From the NCBI GenBank assembly GCA_964036045.1, contig OZ038392.1, positions 40,586,806 through 40,650,805 of the forward strand: 64,000 bases of DNA. The letters run 5' to 3'. The DNA comes from Eutreptiella sp. 'Long Island Sound 2002' (lineage: Eukaryota; Euglenozoa; Euglenophyceae; Eutreptiales; Eutreptiaceae). Made by a program: the position numbers and the translations under genes. Positions 31,014 through 44,900 of this stretch are shown here, piece by piece (the stretch's first letter is position 1; every line of letters starts with the position of its first letter). The notes beneath the pieces were generated by a model. It saw only the letters and a list, made by a program, of their open reading frames with translations, made no database searches and was not told the origin of the DNA.

Positions 31014-33463
31014 TCACACCTCACATTCTTTGTCAAGCACATATGGAATCAATCGCAGCAGCGGTTGCAAATTGTTTGAACTTGTTACGGCACGAAAATG
31101 CTGCGAGGTCGAAAGATGCATCAACCCTTTGGAAACTAAACCTTTGCCCTGTCGCGGAAACCCCTTCCCAAGAGCTTCGACGGATGGACATTTGGATTTG
31201 CACATCAGCGCCAACCGTCGTCGAGATGAAGATACCTTGACAGTGGTGGCATCCAACCAGTTCGTCACTTCATTTCGTTTGTCCACATTCGGAATTAGGC
31301 GGCGATTCTCGATGTATTCTCGTGAAAATGGATCTAAGGGGGAGCAAATTCACTGGCCAATATTCATTCCCACGGCAAATGCTCGACCATTTCGCATCAA
31401 GGACTTTTCTGCTTTCAATCTTTTTATGCTCGTTGGATGTTTATTCGTAATTTACAACCGAACACCCAATCCCGAGCTTGCGTGACGAACCGAACCCAAA
31501 ACAAAAACTTGTTGCAGGTCTCGCCGTGTCGATCGAGTTCTCCCATATTCTATCAGAAACCAACCACCCCAGTCATACCTCGCCACTTGTTGTTCACAAT
31601 GGTGTGCTTCGATACGGTGCGGCCCGACGTGGGGAGCACCACCGGATCAAGGAACAAACGAAGATCAATGGGGTCAATCAGGTGCTCCGGGATTTGAACC
31701 GCACTACTTTCGGGTTGTTCCTCCTCCGTGATTTCGTTGTAGTAGTCTTGGAGCGGAAGGATTGGGAGACTTCCGGAGAATAGCCTCTGTGAAATGTTTT
31801 GCACAATCACTATTTGCAGTCTCATGAAAACGGTACGACGTGTCCAAAACACAAAATGCACCAAACGCAACCATTTTTCTTCTTTTCTTCTCCAGCTTCA
31901 CTTTTTCTTGCCGAAACAACGCCTTGTAGTACGCGTCCATCGGGTGATCCCAAATACTCTCGCCAGTTCGCACGTTGAAGTAGTAAACTTCCCGTTCTTC
32001 GGTGTAACTGAGGCAAAGTAAGAATGAAAGTAAGGATACGGCACACGGGCACCCTTGGGAGGAGGGCTCAAGCGGGGAGGGAAACCATGTAGGAGCTGTA
32101 GCGGAATCATACCTCGGAGGGGACCCGCCCTTCTCAACCCCGCCCCGCAGAAAGCAAATTGAAAAAAAAAATACAACGCCATGGTTACAACACCCCAGCC
32201 TTTGCTACCGCCCCGCCGCAACATTCAGCTTCGACCTTCACACTTTGTATGAGCAACAGTTTGTTCCAAAATAGCCACCAAAACGCACTGAAACAGTGGG
32301 ATTGATGCATAGTTGGTGCGCAAGCAGGCATGCGTGTCCCCAAAGTGAATTGGATCGCTGCAATGTCCAACTACCAAGTACCAGGGATGCATATCAACGC
32401 TGCGAAATGCAAATGCAAATGCCACATACCATATTTTCCAATTTTCCGGTAATGGAGCTTTCAGTGCTTCCCTTGCAATCCATGTCAACACTTTGTCGGT
32501 TTTGGGGTCCATTCCCAACCACTCACAATATTCCACAATTTCTGTGCGAACATCAGGGGATAAAACTTCGACACAAAACCAAGATAATTGCGAAGAATGG
32601 GAGGGATAAAAGAATCCGTGAAACTAAGAAAGCACGAAGCGAAAGGTCGGCAGGTGAAGTAGTTGCAACTTGCAGGTGATGCAAGTTCTTGCAAGTTCTT
32701 TTCCTGTGACGAATTGAAAAAATTTAAGTCGAACTCCCCGTCGAAGAGCAGTCCACGCATGCTCCAGTAGTTACAGGTGATCCGCGTTCTTATCTTTCTG
32801 TGACCAATTAAAACGGCCAAGGAGCTGCAGGCAAGTACAAAAGGGGTACCATGACCTGAGGCCCCGAAGCAAAACGTGATGCGTGCGCTTGTGCACGTGG
32901 TAAAAGGGCTTGGGCAGATGTAGAGCCTCGGGATCCTACTCCACATGTAGAAAAGCCCAACCATCCACCGAGACTTCCGTTGAAGAGGAACGCACACTTG
33001 AGGAGTGTAAAGCGAACGGGCTTGGACTTATGAACCCTAAGAAATAACTACCACAACTTGTCTTGGGCCAAATTTCCCATGGAGTTTGCTTGATGCTCAA
33101 CAACCGTTGGGGATTGGCACCTGGAGCCATAAGATCTTCAAAGAGGGTCACTAAGCATCGAGGCGATTGCTACACAGAGCCCGCACAAGCAAGATTTCGA
33201 CGAATGGAACACGCCAATGCGTTTTGAAAAGTATGCCGGCGGCAGGCTACAAGAAGAAGTTGTTGTTTTCCTCGCAACTGTAACGTCACGCAGTCCTCGC
33301 CCGAGATTGAAGCATGGCCGTGAACCTTGTTCGCTGGGTTCGTATTCATCGTCTTCCAAGTATTGCTCTTCAGCTTCCTCCTGAGTAGAGTAGGTGCAAT
33401 GCCACAAAACCGTTCAGCATTAGACATGCGAAAGACGCTCGAACGTACTTCTTCCTCTTCCAT
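31014..33463 (-). CDS. CEP164-like WW domain protein with C-terminal U-box
   Basis: Six exons join in frame with GT-AG introns: 33449-33463, 33326-33380, 32430-32541, 31872-32007, 31579-31786 and 31014-31333 (introns 68, 784, 422, 85 and 245 bp). The model gives 281 residues. Residues 14-60 (YEPSEQ...IVEYCEWLGMDP...WIAREALKAPLPENWK) match the N-terminal region of CEP164, a distal-appendage protein of centrioles. The WW domain has W58, Y69-Y70, W80 and P83 (TGESIWDHP), then a basic KLEKKRRKM stretch. Residues about 138-204 form a U-box (IPEHLIDPI, DPVVLP.SG, DPFSREYI, LIPN), split by an intron after codon 175; U-boxes bind E2 enzymes in ubiquitin ligases. Human CEP164 has no U-box. Two features need care: the start (five-residue exon 1, donor GAA|GTACGT) and the end (a possible donor AAG|GTATCT at 31235 would remove the low-complexity last 72 residues). 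Confidence 0.8.
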
Positions 33464-35934
33464 TGCGTACAGTGCTGGATCAGCGGAAGAGAATGGATCC
33501 AGTTTATCAGGCTATAAAATCCCCGAGAATGCCACTCATTCACTCTTTGAGTGGACGCAGACAAACTTGCAACACCGGATGTCGCCCGCGTTTCGGACTC
33601 CTCATGCAGATCATTCAGGCAAAATGGGGATGGTTAAGCAGATACGACCTCTTGCGCAGATTCTGCAGATCGGCTGAGCAGATTCGTCAGATACGAGCGA
33701 TGATGGATTTAACGCCGCGATCGTCCAATTCAAGGCAATTACTGACGATTTAACGATCTGCTTGTTAAATTGCACATAGATTGGATGATATTTAGGTTGC
33801 GTGTACTAAATTGTCCTCATGTGTTCCTGGGATGCATTGCCAATGACAAAATAGAATGTCACCCCAACAACAGTTCAATAAATTGTAGATTTAGTTTCAA
33901 CTTAGCTTCGCGAGTCACGGCAAATTCGAAGATTGCACTTCGGTGAAAATGCCGTTTGAATGAAAGAATTTCCGACATTGAAACTACTATTATCGCAACC
34001 GGCATTGAGCAACTGCGCCACACATCACCGGATGGGTTTCTCAGCTCCTTTCAACGAGGCAGGTGCTGACGGAGAGAGAATTACCCCGAATGATCAACCA
34101 CAAACAACGCCCAAGTCATGCAAAATTTCGTTCGGTTGACTCCAAATCGGCAATTCAAACGGGGAGGTTTGTGGTCTGATGGGTGTGGGCAATGGGCTCG
34201 TCGAAGGCGACCAATTCTCGGCCGTTTTCAACTTCCGCATTAGCGGGCCGGTGTGTCCCCCGAATATGTCTCAAATCATGCCGCTTGTGAATGCTTGTCC
34301 AATTCGTATGGCTGATTTGCGTATTGCTATTAATGCTGGCGCGCCAATGTGCCTCATGGCTATCTTTAGAGGCGAACGTTGTTCGGAGACGGCCTTGTGT
34401 TATCGATATTGACTTCTGTCCCCTTATACTTAGATCTGAATCCCTCAAAATGCACTGGAGTACGACACCAAGTCCAAATCAATCTGATAATTATCCAGAA
34501 TGTCTAAGATCCTTGTACTCCATAAAAATATCCTGTATCAAACAGAAATTTCAATATAAAACAGCACTTTTCATCAGCGTAAAATCCTTTATTTCTGCAC
34601 GCGCGCGACGCATCCTAAGCTACAGGATCGCGATCTGTCTGCGGGCAGCCCCCTGCTGGGCATAACCCGTCACACCCCCCGCCAAGCCCTTGCCGCAGCC
34701 ACTAGGCCACCCGCAAGGGCTGACACAAACCCAAGGGCATGCACAGGCTCATATTTACAGAAAAAATTTGTTGAAATGAACTGAGATAATGTACAATATC
34801 CTACCCCCAGGACCTGAAGTCCTGAACTAAGGTCCCTCTACTTTCCTTCGGGTATCCTACACACTATCTTGAGTGGGGGGGTCACTGCCGCCTAAAAACC
34901 CAGCTGACTATCGGAAAAAATTCCTCTTGTCAGCAAAACAAGCGGAGGGAAGCTCCACGAGATCGGGAAGGGCAGTGTGCGGGCTGCGATCGCCTCTGAA
35001 AGGTATCTGTCGGACGTGGAAGTCCAATTGCACAATATGCACATGCATGATCAAGTATTTATAACAAACAACGATGAGCATGTTGAGGAAATTGCAATGA
35101 AGCAATGATACATGATATGTTGTGGAGGGTGTGGAAAAGTAGGATTAAATGAATCCTTCGTCTTTCGTGCTTGGTGTGGCTTTTCCTTTGCTGGTGCGAA
35201 GCACCATCAAAAGAAAAGCCTTATTACGTTTTTAGCCGTTTTCGGGTCACCTTTCTATGTCGGAAGTGGAGCCAGGTGGTGACAAACAAGAGCAAAAACA
35301 CTCCTTTGCCTTGTGTTTGAGCTAGCAGCGCAAAGACAGGGAGGGTGCATTTGGCAAGATTAGCGACACAAGTTGCAAATAGCATAAAATTGACATATTC
35401 ATAACTCGGGCCTATCGTATCGGATTTTGACGAAATGAATGGCAATTTCAGTCAATTCGGGGGTATTCTTTTCATTTTTGAGCTTGTGAAGGCAGCTGTA
35501 TGCGCTGAAAACCGTCAAATCGAAAAGCGGTGCCAAAACAAAATGCCGGCGGTTTTTCAACTATATGGCAAGACGGAGCTAATGAAATCATTTATAAAAC
35601 TGGTCTTAGATCGAAATTTCGTGCACTGTAGCCCGATTTCACTTTGAACAGTCAAAATGAAAGATCGCAAATGCCGGCGACTGCGAAATGCACGCGTGCA
35701 CAGCAAATAAATAATATGGCAAATAGATTTCTTGGGATTTGGGACCTGTGGCTTATATAAAGTGTTGTTCGCCACCTCAACTTTGCTGGTGCAGTTATAA
35801 ATCGCATCCCTAGGTTATATGGAATTAGTTAGTGGATGCTGTTAAAGAAGTTCAAACCTTGTAAAGGTCCTAACTTTGCAAAACAGCCATGATTGATCAA
35901 AAAAAATATGACAGTGCGGGTCAGCTCACTGAGG
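33464..35934. other. AT-richer DNA, no supported gene
   Basis: The region upstream of the WW/U-box gene, containing its presumed promoter. Short frames occur, such as 34,179-34,412 (+) and 35,435-35,647 (+), but none has a recognisable domain or splice signals. Composition is more AT-rich than the flanking repeats. Confidence 0.45.
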
Positions 35935-38900
35935 CGGTCATTTAGAGGGGCTGCATCGTAGACTTTTGAACTATGTTTCGTTTCGGCGCGCGGATTGTAT
36001 ATAATGGCATAAGGACTGCTTTTAGAGGGGGGCGGGGCCCCATTCCCCGGACCACCAATTAAAAGCCCCCCATGGGGAGGGAGGTGAACAAGCGGGGGGA
36101 AATTGCACGAGGTGGGGTCGCACGGGTGCTCAGATGAGAACGGGGAGGACAAGGAGCACAAAGGCAAAAAGACCATTCAAAGGCGGAGAAGGAGAAAACC
36201 ATGAAAACACGGGAGCAACGGCGCCAGCGCCGGCCGCTAGGCTCCGTTTTTGTGGGCCAAGCCCCACAAAAACGTAGCCTAGCGGGTGCTGCTTCGTGCC
36301 TCTTGCACAACATGGTTGCACCATTGGCAAAAAAGGCTTGCCAGATGGGCAGCAAGTATACATGCCAAATATGGCGAAAAAAATGGCAGAAAACTGCCAA
36401 AAAACGCACAAAATTGACTGTAAATCATCGAAACAGCACCCGATTTGGCCAATTAGGTTGCTTTTCTGGCGTTTTGGCCCGAGCCGGTCATTTTAAGGGG
36501 CTACAACATGATGTAACTTTGCAAGCAGGAGCCAATACAGAATTCAGCCCCAAATTTTCGGAGACTGCCCGAAAAACTGCTTAAAACGACCCTAATGCGC
36601 CAAAACGAGCATCGTCGGCCAAAAAGAAGAAAAGTCGCGTTCTTAGAATTACATTGCGATCATTTTAAGGGGCTGCATTGCGGGGTTTTGAGAAGGGCTG
36701 TCTTCCAGGGGGGGGGGGTCGCGTAATGTAGTAGTTGGTCACTGCTTCTGGCGCGGGGTCAGGGGCCCCCAACACCCCGACCCCCACAGAAGCCAGCCCC
36801 CTGCGGGGGGGATTTGAACAAGCGGGGGGAAATTGCACGAGGTGGGGTCGCACGGGTGCTCAGATGAGAACGGGGAGGACAAGGAGCACAAAGGCAAAAA
36901 GACCATTCAAAGGCGGAGAAGGAGAAAACCATGAAAACACGGGAGCAACGGCGCCAGCGCCGGCCGCTAGGCTCCGTTTTTGTGGGCCAAGCCCCACAAA
37001 AACGAAGCCTAGCGGTTGCTGCTTCGTGCCTCTTGCACAATATGGTTGCACCATTGGCAAAAAAGGCTTGCTAGATGGGCAGCAAGTATACATGCCAAAT
37101 ATGGCGAAAAAAATGGCAGAAAACTGCCAAAAAACGCACAAAATTGACGGTAAATCATCAAAAAGGCACCTGATTTGGCCAATTAGGTTGCTTTTCTGAC
37201 GTTTTGGCCCGAGCCGGTCATTTTAAGGGGCTACAACATGGTGCAACTTCGCAAGCAAGAACCAATACGGAATTCAGCCCCAAATTTCCGTAGACTGCCC
37301 GAAAAACCGCTTAAAACGGTCCTAATTCACCAAAACGAACATCATCGGCCAAAAAAAAGAAAAGTCGCGTTCTTAGAATTCCATTGCGATCATTTTAAGG
37401 GGCTGCATTGCAGGGTTTTGAGAAGGGCTGTCTTCCAGGGGGGGGGGGTGGCGTAACGTGGTAGTTGGTCACTGCTTCTGGCGCGGGGTCAGGGGCCCCC
37501 AACACCCCGACCCCCACAGAAGCCAGCCCCCTGCGGGGGGGAATTGAACAAGCGGGGGGAAATTGCACGAGGTGGGGTCGCACGGGTGCTCAGATGAGAA
37601 CGGGGAGGACAAGGAGCACAAAGGCAAAAAGACCATTCAAAGGCGGAGAAGGAGAAAACCATGAAAACACGGGAGCAACGGCGCCAGCGCCGGCCGCTAG
37701 GCTCCGTTTTTGTGGGCCAAGCCCCACAAAAACGTAGCCTAGCGGGTGCTGCTTCGTGCCTCTTGCACAATATGGTTGCACCATTGGCAAAAAAGGCTTG
37801 CCAGATGGGCAGCAAGTAAACATGCCAAATATGGCGAAAAAAATGGCAGAAAACTGCCACAAAACGCACAAAATTGATCGTAAATCATCGAAACGGCACC
37901 AGATTTGGCCAATGAGGTTGCTTTTCTGGCGTTTTGGCCCGAGCCGGTCATTTTAAGGGGCTACAACATGATGTAACTTCGCAAGTAGAAGGCAATACGG
38001 AATTCAGCCCCAAACTTTCGGAGACTGCCCGAAAAACTGCTTAAAACGACCCTAATGCGCCAAAACGACCATCGTCGGCCAAAAAGAAGAAAAGTCGCAT
38101 TCTTAGAATTCCATTGCGATCATTTTAAGGGGCTGCATTGCAGGGTTTTGAGAGGGGCTGTCTTCCAGGGGGGGGGGGTGGCGTAACGTGGTAGTTGGTC
38201 ACTGCTTCTGGCGCGGGGTCAGGGGCCCCCAACACCCCGACCCCCACAGAAGCCAGCCCCCTGCGGGGGGGATTTGAACAAGCGGGGGGAAATTGCACGA
38301 GGTGGGGTCCCACGGGTGCTCAGATGAGAACGGGGAGGACAAGGAGCACAAAGGCAAAAAGACCATTCAAAGGCGGAGAAGGAGAAAACCATGAAAACAC
38401 GGGGGCAACGGCGCCAGCGCCGGCCGCTAGGCTCCGTTTTTGTGGGCCAAGCCCCACAAAAACGTAGCCTAGCGGGTGCTGCTTCGTGCCTCTTGCACAA
38501 TATGGTTGCACCATTGGCAAAAAAGGCTTGCCAGATGGGCAGCAAGTAAACATGCCAAATATGGCGAAAAAAATGGCAGAAAACTGCCACAAAATGCACA
38601 AAATTGACCGTAAATCATCGAAACGGCACCAGACTTGGCCAATGAGGTTGCTTTTCTGGCGTTTTGGCCCGAGCCGGTCATTTTAAGGGGCTACAACATG
38701 ATGTAACTTCGCAAGTAAGAGGCAATACGGAATTCAGCCCCAAATTTTCGGAGACTGCCCGAAAAACTGCTTAAAACGGTCCTAACTCACCGAAACGACC
38801 ATCGTCGGCCGAAAAGAAGAAAAGTCGCGTTCTTAGAATTCCATTGCGATCATTTTAAGGGGCTGCATTGCAGGGTTTTGAGAAGGGCTGTCTTCCAGGG

Positions 38901-41900
38901 GGGGGGGGTGGCGTAACGTAGTAGTTGGTCACTGCTTCTGGCGCGGGGTCAGGGGCCCCCAACACCCCGACCCCCACAGAAGCCAGCCCCCTGCGGGGGG
39001 GATTTGAACAAGCGGGGGAAAGATGCACGAGGTGGGATCGCACGGATGCTCAGATGAGAACGGGGAGGACCAGGAGCACAAAGGCAAAAAGACCATTCAA
39101 AGGCGGAGAAGGAGAAAACCATGAAAACACGGGAGCAACGGCGCCAGCGCCGGCCGCTAGGCTCCGTTTTTGTGGGCCAAGCCCCACAAAAACGGAGCCT
39201 AGCGGGTGCTGCCTCTTGCCTCTTGCACAATATGGTTGCCCCGTTGGCAGAAAAGGCTTGCCAGATGGGCAGCAAGTATACATGCCAAATATGGCGAAAA
39301 AAATGGCAAAAAACTGCCTAAAAACGCACAAAGTTCACCGTAAATCATCAAAAAGGCACCTGACTTGGCCAATTAGGTTGCTTTTCTGACGTTTCGGCCC
39401 GAGCCGGTCATTTTAAGGGGCTACAACATGATGTAACTTCGCAAGCAAGAGCCAATACGGAATTCAGCCCCGAATTTTCGGAGTCTGCCCGAAAAACTGC
39501 TTAAAACGGTCCTAATTCACCAAAACGACCATCATCGGCCAAAAAGAAGAATTGTCGCGTTCTTAGAATTCCATTGCGATCATTTTAAGGGGCTGCATTG
39601 CAGGGTTTTGAGAAGGGCTGTCTTCCAGGGGGGGGGGGTGGCGTAACGTGGTAGTTGGTCACTGCTTCTGGCGCGGGGTCAGGGGCCCCCAACACCCCGA
39701 CCCCCACAGAAGCCAGCCCCCTGCGGGGGGGATTTGAACAAGTGGGGGAAAGTTGCACGAGGTGGGGTCGCACGGGTGTTCAGATGAGAAAGGGGAGGAC
39801 AAGGAGCACAAAGGCAAAAGACCATTCAAAGGGGGAGAAGGAGAAAACCATGAAAACACGGTAGCAACGGCGCCCGCGCCGGCCGCTAGGCTCCGTTTTT
39901 GTGGGCCAAGCCCCACAAAAACGTAGCCTAGTGGGAGCTGCCTCCTGCCTTTTGCACAATATGGTTGCCCTATTGGCAGAAAAGGATTGCCAGATGGGCA
40001 GCAAGTATACATGACAAATATGGCGAAAAAAATGGCAGAAAACTGCCAAAAAACGCTCAAAATTGACCGTAAATCATCGAAACGGCACCAGATTTGGCCA
40101 ATTAGGTTGCTCTTCCGACGTTTTGGCCCGAGCCGGTCATTTTAAGGGGCTACAACATGATGTAACTTCGCAAGCAAGAGCCAATACGGAATTCAGCCCC
40201 AAATTTTCGGAGACTGCCTGAAAAACTGCTTAAAAGGGTCCTAATTCACCAAAACGACCATCGTCGGCCAAAAATAAGAAAAGTCGCGTTCTTAGAATTC
40301 CATTGCGATCATTTTAAGGGGCTGCATTGCAGGGTTTTGAGAAGGGCTGTCTTCCAGGGGGGGGGGGTGGCGTAACGTAGTAGTTGGTCACTGCTTCTGG
40401 CGCGGGGTCAGGGGCCCCCAACACCCCGACCCCCACAGAAGCCAGCCCCCTGCGGGGGGGATTTGAACAAGCGGGGGAAAGATGCACGAGGTGGGGTCGC
40501 ACGGATGCTCAATTGAGAACGGGGAGGACCAGGAGCACAAAGGCAAAAAGACCATTCAAAGGCGGGGAAGGAGAAAACCATGAAAACACGAGAGCAACGG
40601 CGCCAGCGCCGGCCGCTAGGCTCCGTTTTTGTGGGCCAAGCCCCACCAAAACGGAGCCTAGCGGGTGCTGCCTCTTGCCTCTTGCACAATATGGCTGCCC
40701 CGTTGGCAGAAAAGGTTTGCCAGATGGGCAGCAAGTATACATGCCAAATATGGCGAAAAAAATGGCAAAAAACTGCCTAAAAATGCACAAAATTCACCGT
40801 AAATCATCAAAAAGGCACCTGACTTGGCCAATTAGGTTGCTTTTCTGACGTTTTGGCCCGAGCCGGTCATTTTAAGGGGCTACAACATGATGGAATTTCG
40901 CAAGCAAGAGCCAATACGGAAATCAGCCCCAAATTTTCGGAGACTGCCCGAAAAGCTGCTTAAAACGGTGCTAATTCACCAAAACGACCATCATCGGCCA
41001 AAAGGAAGAAAAGTCGCGTTCTTAGAATTCCATTGCGATCATTTTAAGGGGCTGCATTGCAGGGTTTTGAGAAGGGCTGTCTTCCAGGGGGGGGGGGTCG
41101 CGTAACGCCGGCCGCTAGGCTCCGTTTTTGTGGGCCAAGCCCCACAAAAACGTAGCCTAGCGGGTGCTGCTTCGTGCCTCTTGCACAATATGGTTGCACC
41201 ATTGGCAAAAAAGGCTTGCCAGATGGGCAGCAAGTAAACATGCCAAATATGGCGAAAAAAATGGCAGAAAACTGCCACAAAACGCACAAAATTGATCGTA
41301 AATCATCGAAACGGCACCAGATTTGGCCAATGAGGTTGCTTTTCTGGCGTTTTGGCCCGAGCCGGTCATTTTAAGGGGCTACAACATGATGTAACTTCGC
41401 AAGTAGAAGGCAATACGGAATTCAGCCCCAAACTTTCGGAGACTGCCCGAAAAACTGCTTAAAACGACCCTAATGCGCCAAAACGACCATCGTCGGCCAA
41501 AAAGAAGAAAAGTCGCGTTCTTAGAATTCCATTGCGATCATTTTAAGGGGCTGCATTGCAGGGTTTTGAGAGGGGCTGTCTTCCAGGGGGGGGGGGGTGG
41601 CGTAACGTGGTAGTTGGTCACTGCTTCTGGCGCGGGGTCAGGGGCCCCCAACACCCCGACCCCCACAGAAGCCAGCCCCCTGCGGGGGGGATTTGAACAA
41701 GCGGGGGAAAGATGCACGAGGTGGGGTCGCACGGATGCTCAGATGAGAACGGGGAGGACCAGGAGCACAAAGGCAAAAAGACCATTCAAAGGCGGAGAAG
41801 GAGAAAACCATGAAAACACGGGAGCAACGGCGCCAGCGCCGGCCGCTAGGCTCCGTTTTTGTGGGCCAAGCCCCACAAAAACGTAGCCTAGCGGGTGCCG

Positions 41901-44900
41901 CCTCTTGCCTCTTGCACAATATGGTTGCCCCGTTGGCAGAAAAGGTTTGCCAGATGGGCAGCAAGTATACATGCCAAATATGGCGAAAAAAATGGCAAAA
42001 AACTGCCAAAAAACGCACAAAATTCACCGTAAATCATCAAAAAGGCACCTGACTTGGCCAATTAGGTTGCTTTTCTGACATTTTGGCCCGAGCCGGTCAT
42101 TTTAAGGGGCTACAACATGATGTAACTTGGCAAGCAAGAGCCAATACAAAATTCAGCCCCAAATTTTCAGAGACTGCCCGAAAAGCTGCTAAAAACGGTC
42201 CTAATTCACCGAAACGACCATCATCGGCCTAAAAGAAGAAAAGTCGCGTTCTTAGAATTCGATTGCGATCATTTTAAGGGGCTGCATTGCAGGGTTTTGA
42301 GAAGGGCTGTCTTTCAGGGGGGGGGGGTCGCGTAACGTAGTAGTTGGTCACTGCTTCTGGCGCGGGGTCAGGGGCCCCCAACACCCCGACCCCCATAGAA
42401 GCCAGCCCCCTGCGGGGGGGATTTGAACAAGCGGGGGGAAATTGCACGAGGTGGGGTCGCACGGGTGCTCAGATGAGAACGGGGAGGACAAGGAGCACAA
42501 AGGCAAAAAGACCATTCAAAGGCGGAGAAGGAGAAAACCATGAAAACACGGGAGCAACGGCGCCAGCGCCGGCCGCTAGGCTCCGTTTTTGTGGGCCAAG
42601 CCCCACAAAAACGTAGCCTAGCGGGTGCTGCTTCGTGCCTCTTGCACAATATGGTTGCACCATTGGCAAAAAAGGCTTGCCAGATGGGCAGCAAGTAAAC
42701 ATGCCAAATATGGCGAAAAAAATGGCAGAAAACTGCCACAAAACGCACAAAATTGACAGTAAATCATCGAAACGGCACCAGATTTGGCCAATGAGGTTGC
42801 TTTTGTGGCGTTTTGGCCCGAGCCGGTCATTTTAAGGGGCTACAACATGATGTAACTTCGCAAGTAAGAGGCAATACGGAATTCAGCCCCAAACTTTCAG
42901 AGACTGCCCAAAAAACTGCTTAAAACGGTCCTAATTCACCAAAACGACCATCGTCGGCCAAAAGAAAGAAAAGTCGCATTCTTAGAATTCCTTTGCGATC
43001 ATTTTAAGGGGCTGCATTGCAGGGTTTTGAGAGGGGCTGTTTTCCAGGGGGGGGGGGTGGCGTAACGTGGTAGTTGGTCACTGCTTCTGGCGCGGGGTCA
43101 GGGGCCCCCAACACCCCGACCCCCACAGAAGCCAGCCCCCTGCGGGGGGGATTTGAACAAGCGGGGGGAAGTTGCACGAGGCGGGGTCGCACGGGTGCTC
43201 AGATGAGAACGGGGAGGACAAGGAGCACAAAGGCAAAAAGACCATTCAAAGGCGGAGAACGAGAAAACCATGAAAACACGGGGGCAACGGCGCCAGCGCC
43301 GGCCGCTAGGCTCCGTTTTTGTGGGCCAAGCCCCACAAAAACGTAGCCTAGCGGATGCTGCTTCGTGCCTCTTGCACAATATGGTTGCACCATTGGCAAA
43401 AAAGGCTTGCCAGAGGGGCAGCACGTATACATGCCAAATATGGCGAAAAAAATGGCAGAAAACTGCCAAAAAACGCGTAAAATTGACCGTAAATCAACAA
43501 AACCGCACCAGATGTGGCCAATGAGGTTGCTTTTCTGACGTTTTGGCCCGAGCTGGTCATTTTAAGGGGCTACAACATGATGTAACTTCGCAACCAGGAG
43601 CCAATACGGAATTCAGCCATAAATTTTCGGAGACTGCCCGAAAAACTGCTTAAAACAGTCCTAATTCACCAAAACGACCATCGTCCGCCAAAAAGAAGAA
43701 AAGTCACGTTCTTAGAATTCGGTTGCGATCATTTTAAGGGGCTGCATTGCAGGGTTTTGAGAAGGGCTGTCTTCTAGGGGGGGGGGGGTCCCGTAACGTA
43801 GTAGTTGGTCACTGCTTCTGGCGCGGGGTCAGGGGCCCCTCACACCCCGACCCCCACAGAAGCCAGCCCCCTGCGGGGGGGATTTGAACAAGCGGGGGGA
43901 AATTGCACGAGATGGGGTCGCACGGGTGCTCAGATGAGAACGGGGAGGACAAGGAGCACAAAGGCAAAAAGACCATTCAAAGGCGGAGAAGGAGAAAACC
44001 ATGAAAATACGGGAGCAACGGCGCCAGCGCCGGCCGCTAGGCTCCGTTTTTGTGGGCCCAAGCCCCACAAAAACGTAGCCTAGCGGGAGCTGCCTCCTGC
44101 CTTTTGCACAATATGGTTGCCCTATTGGCAGAAAAGGGTTGCCAGATGGGCAGCAAGTATACATGCCAAATATGGCAAAAAACTGCCAAAAAACGCACAA
44201 AATTGACCGTAAATCGTCAAAACGGCACCCAATTTGGCCAATGAGGTTGCTTTTCTGACATTTTGGCCCGAGCTGGTCATTTTAAGGGGCTACAACATGA
44301 TGTAACTTCGCAAGCAAGAGCCAATTGGGAATTCAGCCCCATATTTCCGGAGACTGCCCGAAAAACTGCTTCAAACGGTCCTAATTCACCAAAACGACCA
44401 TCGTCGGCCAAAAAGAAGAAAAGTCGCGTTCTTAGAATTTGATTGCGATCATTTTAAGGGGCTGCATTGCAGGGTTTTGAGAAGGGCTGTCTTCCAGGGG
44501 GGGGGGGTGGCGTAACGTAGTAGTTGGTCACTGCTTCTGGCGCGGGGTCAGGGGCCCCCAACACCCCGACCCCCACAGAAGCCAGCCCCCTGCGGGGGGG
44601 AATTGAACAAGCGGGGGGAAATTGCACGAGATGGGGTCGCACGGGTGCTCAGATGAGAACGGGGAGGACAAGGAGCACAAAGGCAAAAAGACCATTCAAA
44701 GGCGGAGAAGGAGAAAACCATGAAAATACGGGAGCAACGGCGCCAGCGCCGGCCGCTAGGCTCCGTTTTTGTGGGCCCAAGCCCCACAAAAACGTAGCCT
44801 AGCGGGAGCTGCCTCCTGCCTTTTGCACAATATGGTTGCCCTATTGGCAGAAAAGGGTTGCCAGATGGGCAGCAAGTATACATGCCAAATATGGCAAAAA

